DNA of 8,892 nt from Gammaproteobacteria bacterium (lineage in GTDB: Bacteria > Pseudomonadota > Gammaproteobacteria > Arenicellales > Arenicellaceae): contig JAUHZM010000115.1 in the NCBI GenBank assembly GCA_030426005.1, positions 1 through 8,892 of the forward strand, in the 5' to 3' direction. Shown here piece after piece: positions 4,973 through 8,892 of the stretch; the first letter of the stretch is position 1, and each line of letters opens with the position of its first letter. Position numbers and translations under genes: made by a program. The notes under the pieces are model-generated. The model ran no database searches and was not told the origin of the DNA. It saw nothing but the letters and a program-made list of their open reading frames with translations.

Positions 4973-7900
4973 ATGAACATTAAGCCCTACCTTTTTATTC
5001 TTTTTCTAATTTTGTTGGCCTGTGCGAACGTCTCGCATGCGGTTGACATTGTGAACGACGACTTTACAGTCGATGGCACAGCGATGACGGACGCCAAGTA
5101 CTTTGGTTCCAGCACGCCGGATGCAATCGAAACCAATACTAACTCGATAGGGTTAGTCAGTGGTGCGTCAGGCCGACAGCTGCACGGACTGTTCGAAACC
5201 CAAACGTTGGCCAACCCGGGTGATAGGTTGGACGCTGAAATCCGGTTTTTAATGCCAACAACGGTCGCGGCAACCAACGAAGATCTTCGTTTTGGTCTCT
5301 TTGATCACTTAGAGCGAAACACGCCCGATCAACTGGCGCAGAACACGAGCTACAGCAGTGCATCGCCCAACCCAAGTTTTGTCGGGTTGCCTGGGTTTTA
5401 CGTTGAACTCGACGTGGAGAATGCCGACCCGGCATCAGACTTGGATATTCGGCGGTCGGATCCGTCAGCGACAGGCCGACTGCTCGGGACTTCCAGCGGT
5501 TTTACCGCGTTGGGTAGTGGCCCGGATTTTGGGTACACAATACAGGCGAATACGGAGTACACACTATATTTGAGTGTAATGCGTGCTGTCTCCGGGGCAT
5601 TGGAAATCACTGCGACGTTTAATGGTCAATCGCATACATCTATTGACCTTGCGCCAGCATCTTACAATATTGGAATGTTGGCCGTAGGGGCGTCTACGGG
5701 TGCGGCGGGTTCAACGAACAGTCCCGGCATGGACCCCAACATCGTTAATGACAACGGCTTGGACCTCACTCGGGTTGTGGTGTCATTCACTGCTGGTGCG
5801 CCAAATGATGGCGGTGACCCTGGTGGTGAGCCGGCTACCGGTACTTTTTTACAAGTGGTCAATGATGTTTTTGCGGTCGATGGCACCGATCCACTGAATA
5901 ATGATGCACGCTACTTTGCGTCTAGCAGCTCGTCTGCGATTGAACTGAATGCTGACTCAGTTGGCTTGGTCAGTGGCAGCTCTAGCCGTCAGATTCATGC
6001 CCTATTTGATACACAAACACTCGTTGCAAGTGGCGATTATCTAGCCGCGACGATCACGTTCCGTACGCCCGCGTCAGTGGCATCCACAAACGAGGACCTA
6101 CGTATCGGTTTGTTCGACCATCTCGAGCGAATCTCTGCTACGGAACTTGGGCAAAACACGAGTTACAGCAGTACTTCACCCAATCCTGTATTTGAAGGGT
6201 TGCCCGGTTTCTACCTAGAGCTCGATGTTGAAAGCGCAGACCCAGCGACCGACCTGGATATTCGTCGGTCCGATCCGAGTGTCACCGGCCGATCAATTTC
6301 TACGTCTTCAGGCTTTTCTAGCATTGGTAACGGCCCTGATGTGGGCTATTCGTTTGAAGCAAACACGGAGTACACCGTCGTCCTAACCGTGACGCGCACG
6401 GCAGCTGATACGCTCGACATCAAAGCTGACTTCGCCGGTGCTTCGTACACGGCAACCGATTTGCTGCCTGCGTCATTTAGTATCGGAATGCTGGCCCTGA
6501 ACGCGTCGTCAGGCGCCTTTGGCTCATCGAATGTCGCTGGCGAAGCGGATAACGGTATCGACCTGATCAGTGTGGTGGTTGAGTCGACTACTTCTGCGGA
6601 TACCGGTGGCGGTGACGGAGGTGATGGTGGTGATAATGGTTCGGGTGACAGTGGAAGTGATACGTCAGTGGTTATCGTGGCGGATGATTTTGCCAACACC
6701 GGCACGGCGGGCGCGGATTCTAGGTATTTTGCTTCCAATAGCGGGAGTGCCATTGAATTTAATGATAACTCAGTGGGCATCGTCAGTGGTCCATCTGGGC
6801 GTCATATTCACAGTTTGTTTCCAACTCAGTCGTTAGAGCGCGTTGGCGATATCTTAAGGGCGACCTTGAGCTTTACCACGCCGGATACGGTTTCAATTGG
6901 CGGCGATGACATCCGCTTTGGGTTGTTTGATCACCTTGGCCGCGATTCAGCTGCTGAGCTAGGTGCGAACACAACCTTCAGTTCAAGCAACCCAAATCCG
7001 TTGTTCGCAGGATTGCCTGGTTACTATGTTGAAATTGATGTTGAACGTTACAGTCCGCTGACCGACCTCGAGATTGGCCGCTCGAATCCAACGGTTACGG
7101 GCCGCCTGCTGAACACCAATGGCGGTTTTGCGCGACAAAATGGTGAAGACATCGGGTATACGATCTTACCGAACACCGAATACACGGTGTACTTCATGGT
7201 TGAGCGAACACAAAATGGTCTCGATGTGTCGGCGAACTTTTTGGGGCGTTGGTTTACGATCAGCGATGACGCACCATTGTCAACCCAGTTTGGGATGTTG
7301 GCGATCAATGTATCTTCGGATGCGATGGGAACCACCAATGTGCCGGGTGAGCCGGACAATGGCCTGGATATCACCAATCTTCAAATCGAGTTTATCCGTG
7401 TCAATGTCGTGGATGACGACCTTGCGAATGACGGCACCGCTGACACCGATATGGCATACTTCGCCTCCAGCACGGCCGATGCGATCGAGATCAATACCAA
7501 TTCGGTTGGCCTTGTCAGTGGTCCTTCAGGCCGTCAGATTCATGGCATCTTTAATGGTCAAGCGCTCGCCAATGCTGGTGATGTCTTGCATACGACGGTG
7601 ACCTTCGTAACACCAGCGACGGTGGCAATGACTGGGGAAGACCTGCGGATTGGTATTTTTGATACCTTAGGTCGTACCGGACCAGACCAATTAGCTCAAA
7701 ATACCAGCTTCAGTTCCGCATCGCCGAACCCAGACTTTGCCGGCTTGCCAGGGTATTACCTAGAATTGGATGTTGAAAATGCCGATGCGACGACTGACCT
7801 AGATATTCGGCGCTCAAACCCGTCTGCGACCGGACGCTTATTGACGACATCAAGCGGGTTTGCTGCGCTTGGCAGCAGTGACGATATCGGCTATGCAATT

Positions 7901-8892
7901 CTGCCAGAGACCGCGTACACGGTGGATATAACGTTGATACGTACCGAGCAGGACGGACTTCAAATTATTGCCAACTTCCTCGGCAATACGTACTCGGTGA
8001 TTGATACAAGCCCCGCTTCTTTTGAGTTTGGCATGCTGGCCATTTACGCCAACTCCAACGCGGTTGGGTCGTCAAACAGCCCAGGTATTGATCCGTCGTT
8101 GGTTAATGACAATGGTATTGATGTGACCGAAGTCGCTATCCGGTTTACGCCGTTCTTTAGCCCGGAAGTCATTGATCTGCCACCGGTTGAGCTGCCGATT
8201 GGGGATCATCCTGACGTGGAGTTGATTCCAAGTTTACCTGACGGTGTGTTTGTTCCGCCGGTGGAAACTGAGTACGTGTTGGTTTGGAAAAAGGTAACCA
8301 AAGAGTTTCGCTTGTTTGGTCGTACTTTTCGAATTACGTTTTGGATCCCAGTTATCGAGGAGCGCCCAATTGTAGTTGAATACACCGACGCCGAGAAAAA
8401 TGCATTGCACTTTGGAATCAATCCTGACGTGCAACCATGGTTCAATTTTGATTTGCGCGATTGGGCACTGGATGCACCAAACCCCGATAATGGACCCATC
8501 AGCACGGACGCAGGCAACGTGTTTGGGAATGGCGATGGGTTTTCAGCGCGCACACAGGACTTTCATTTCGTGGCCGGTGAGATGTTCCCGGGCTCTGAAC
8601 CGTTTTTCTTTACTGGTTCCGACGGCGCAATGGTATTCAAGTCTACCGTTGCCGGCGCGCGTACTTCGCAAAATACCAGCTATGTGCGCTCAGAGTTGAG
8701 AGAGATGCTACGGGCCGGTGATGACACGATTAGTACTCAAGGCGTAGGTGCTAATAACTGGGCACTTGATCATCAGCCCGTTAATCCTGATATTGGCGCG
8801 CGCGGCGGTCGACTAACCGCCACGCTAAGTATTGATCAGGTTACAAGCACGGGAGCCTCGGGGCAAGTCGGACGCGTCATCATCGGCCAGAT
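4973..8892 (+). CDS. Secreted multi-domain PL7 alginate lyase with four N-terminal tandem domains, 3' end outside the window
   Basis: This is an exported enzyme expected to cleave alginate (mannuronate/guluronate polymer) by beta-elimination. The frame stays open for 1,306 codons and is cut by the right edge. Residues 1-23 are a signal sequence (one Lys, then a hydrophobic run); cleavage after SHA (21-23) is likely, but LLAC (14-17) is also a loose lipobox, so it may be a lipoprotein. Four ~245-residue repeats follow (about 24-272, 293-538, 566-808, 810-1058), then a Pro-rich linker and the start of a PL7 catalytic domain from about residue 1150. The decisive motif is YVRSELREM (1237-1245), the conserved PL7 RSELRE strand; VGRVIIGQ at the very end leads into the Q(I/V)H catalytic motif, whose His is beyond the edge. 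The ATG at 4973 was chosen because the signal sequence begins there; the frame is open upstream to 4820 but has no ATG. The Shine-Dalgarno is weak. No gene symbol is assigned. Confidence 0.9.
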   Translation, partial: MNIKPYLFILFLILLACANVSHAVDIVNDDFTVDGTAMTDAKYFGSSTPDAIETNTNSIGLVSGASGRQLHGLFETQTLANPGDRLDAEIRFLMPTTVAATNEDLRFGLFDHLERNTPDQLAQNTSYSSASPNPSFVGLPGFYVELDVENADPASDLDIRRSDPSATGRLLGTSSGFTALGSGPDFGYTIQANTEYTLYLSVMRAVSGALEITATFNGQSHTSIDLAPASYNIGMLAVGASTGAAGSTNSPGMDPNIVNDNGLDLTRVVVSFTAGAPNDGGDPGGEPATGTFLQVVNDVFAVDGTDPLNNDARYFASSSSSAIELNADSVGLVSGSSSRQIHALFDTQTLVASGDYLAATITFRTPASVASTNEDLRIGLFDHLERISATELGQNTSYSSTSPNPVFEGLPGFYLELDVESADPATDLDIRRSDPSVTGRSISTSSGFSSIGNGPDVGYSFEANTEYTVVLTVTRTAADTLDIKADFAGASYTATDLLPASFSIGMLALNASSGAFGSSNVAGEADNGIDLISVVVESTTSADTGGGDGGDGGDNGSGDSGSDTSVVIVADDFANTGTAGADSRYFASNSGSAIEFNDNSVGIVSGPSGRHIHSLFPTQSLERVGDILRATLSFTTPDTVSIGGDDIRFGLFDHLGRDSAAELGANTTFSSSNPNPLFAGLPGYYVEIDVERYSPLTDLEIGRSNPTVTGRLLNTNGGFARQNGEDIGYTILPNTEYTVYFMVERTQNGLDVSANFLGRWFTISDDAPLSTQFGMLAINVSSDAMGTTNVPGEPDNGLDITNLQIEFIRVNVVDDDLANDGTADTDMAYFASSTADAIEINTNSVGLVSGPSGRQIHGIFNGQALANAGDVLHTTVTFVTPATVAMTGEDLRIGIFDTLGRTGPDQLAQNTSFSSASPNPDFAGLPGYYLELDVENADATTDLDIRRSNPSATGRLLTTSSGFAALGSSDDIGYAILPETAYTVDITLIRTEQDGLQIIANFLGNTYSVIDTSPASFEFGMLAIYANSNAVGSSNSPGIDPSLVNDNGIDVTEVAIRFTPFFSPEVIDLPPVELPIGDHPDVELIPSLPDGVFVPPVETEYVLVWKKVTKEFRLFGRTFRITFWIPVIEERPIVVEYTDAEKNALHFGINPDVQPWFNFDLRDWALDAPNPDNGPISTDAGNVFGNGDGFSARTQDFHFVAGEMFPGSEPFFFTGSDGAMVFKSTVAGARTSQNTSYVRSELREMLRAGDDTISTQGVGANNWALDHQPVNPDIGARGGRLTATLSIDQVTSTGASGQVGRVIIGQ
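5042..5788 (+). repeat. Tandem domain repeat 1 of the lyase (residues ~24-272)
   Basis: This is the first copy of a ~249-residue domain. It opens with VDIVNDDFTVDG and ends with LDLTRVVVSF. Internal landmarks shared with the other copies are SGRQLHGLF, EDLRFGLFDHLER, QNTSYSSASPNP, GLPGFYVELDVENAD, DLDIRRSDP, TGRLL, NTEYT and IGMLA. The alternation of hydrophobic strands and loops suggests an all-beta (jelly-roll-like) fold, which is inference. It is most similar to repeat 4. A Gly/Asp/Pro-rich linker (5789-5848) follows. Confidence 0.85.
5849..6586 (+). repeat. Tandem domain repeat 2 of the lyase (residues ~293-538)
   Basis: This is the second copy, about 246 residues, opening LQVVNDVFAVDG and closing GIDLISVVVES. 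It keeps SSRQIHALF, EDLRIGLFDHLER, QNTSYSSTSPNP, GLPGFYLELDVESAD, DLDIRRSDP, NTEYT and IGMLA. It is followed by the longest low-complexity linker of the protein, rich in Gly, Asp and Ser (6587-6667), a typical flexible spacer in secreted polysaccharide-degrading enzymes. Confidence 0.85.
6668..7396 (+). repeat. Tandem domain repeat 3 of the lyase (residues ~566-808), most divergent copy
   Basis: This is the third copy, about 243 residues, opening VVIVADDFANTG and closing LDITNLQIEFI. It keeps SGPSGRHIHSLF, DDIRFGLFDHLGR, GLPGYYVEIDVE, DLEIGRSNP and NTEYT, but departs from the others at several core positions (HLGR for HLER, EIGRSNP for DIRRSDP, ANTTFSSSNPNP for QNTSYSSASPNP). Repeat 4 follows with no Gly-rich linker, only one residue of separation by my boundaries. 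Confidence 0.85.
7400..8146 (+). repeat. Tandem domain repeat 4 of the lyase (residues ~810-1058)
   Basis: This is the fourth copy, about 249 residues, opening VNVVDDDLANDG and closing GIDVTEVAIRF. It shares long blocks with repeat 1: SGRQIHGIF, EDLRIGIFD, LAQNTSFSSASPNP, GLPGYYLELDVENAD, DLDIRRSNPSATGRLL, SSGFAALGS and NSPGIDPSLVNDNGID. The closeness to repeat 1 rather than to neighbouring repeat 3 suggests copying or gene conversion between the first and last units. The linker to the catalytic domain starts right after it. Confidence 0.85.
8147..8419 (+). other. Proline-rich linker and unassigned basic/aromatic segment before the catalytic domain
   Basis: These ~91 residues (about 1059-1149) begin with a Pro-rich spacer (PEVIDLPPVELPIGDHPDVE and onward) and then change to a segment of alternating hydrophobic, aromatic and basic residues (EYVLVWKKVTKEFRLFGRTF, then RITFWIPVIEERPIVVEY). 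The second half looks like two to four beta strands and resembles neither the repeats nor a catalytic PL7 core that I recognise. It could be a small beta domain, a strand addition to the catalytic domain, or a docking element. Confidence 0.5.
8420..8892 (+). other. PL7 alginate lyase catalytic domain, N-terminal part
   Basis: About 157 residues of a PL7 beta-jelly-roll domain are visible (from about residue 1150). Recognisable blocks are the aromatic start PWFNFDLRDWALDAP, a phenylalanine-rich strand (EPFFFTGSDGAMVFKS), SYVRSELREML (1236-1246, catalytic-cleft Arg and Glu), the RGGRLTATLSIDQV strand and VGRVIIGQ (1299-1306) at the window end. Established PL7 catalysis uses residues from the RSELR, Q(I/V)H and YFKAG(V/I)Y motifs; only the first is complete here, and the last should lie about 100 residues downstream. 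Substrate preference (polyM or polyG) is often linked to Ile or Val in Q(I/V)H: the last two bases, AT, leave only Ile or Met possible here. Confidence 0.85.

Noticed and set aside
6346..6780. Minus-strand open frame of 144 codons opposite the lyase repeats
   Set aside because: Low-complexity Ser/Pro/Leu composition arising from the antisense of the repeat and Gly/Asp linker; similar antisense frames occur at the equivalent places of other repeats.
5042..8146. Repeats considered as CRISPR or as a DNA-level tandem repeat
   Set aside because: The units are ~740 bases, in frame, conserved at protein level and clearly part of one open reading frame, so they are protein domain duplications.

Overview
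The window looks like chromosomal DNA of a gammaproteobacterium, probably marine and able to degrade algal polysaccharide. The evidence is a housekeeping block of the type found in Gammaproteobacteria (rdgB, rph and yicC around a Ser/Thr kinase/phosphatase pair), followed by a large secreted enzyme with hallmark motifs of a polysaccharide lyase family 7 (PL7) alginate lyase. Genus or species cannot be named from this sequence alone.

Left block (1-2941, minus strand). The gene order in the direction of transcription is Ser/Thr protein kinase, PP2C-type phosphatase, rph (RNase PH), then rdgB (dITP/XTP pyrophosphatase, cut by the left window edge). Gaps are 21, 71 and 2 bases, so this is probably one operon: a protein-phosphorylation switch upstream of two nucleic-acid housekeeping enzymes. 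A sigma70-like promoter lies so close to the kinase ATG that its mRNA may be leaderless. Two hairpins fill the phosphatase-rph gap.

Centre (2942-3912). A short divergent intergenic region carries three alternating AACAA/TTGTT half-sites, and yicC runs rightward from a good ribosome binding site.

Non-coding stretch (3913-4972, about 1.06 kb). No convincing protein gene is seen. It holds two terminator-like hairpins, a cluster of TTGT-type palindromes (one close to the hexuronate-regulator operator type), a near-consensus sigma70 promoter with a perfect TTGACA box, and then a leader of roughly 420 nt. The last 120 nt of that leader fold on paper into a closing 13-bp helix around two hairpins. 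The 5' strand of the closing helix can instead pair with an upstream segment. This is the best candidate in the window for an undescribed regulatory element.

Right block (4973 to the window end, plus strand). One open frame of more than 1,306 codons encodes a signal peptide, four tandem copies of a ~245-residue domain of unknown function, a proline-rich linker, and the start of a PL7 catalytic domain, with RSELRE present and the frame cut inside the next catalytic motif (IGQ...). A plausible reading is an exported, multi-domain alginate lyase whose expression is controlled at the promoter by a uronate-responsive regulator and post-transcriptionally by the structured leader. The regulatory part is inference.
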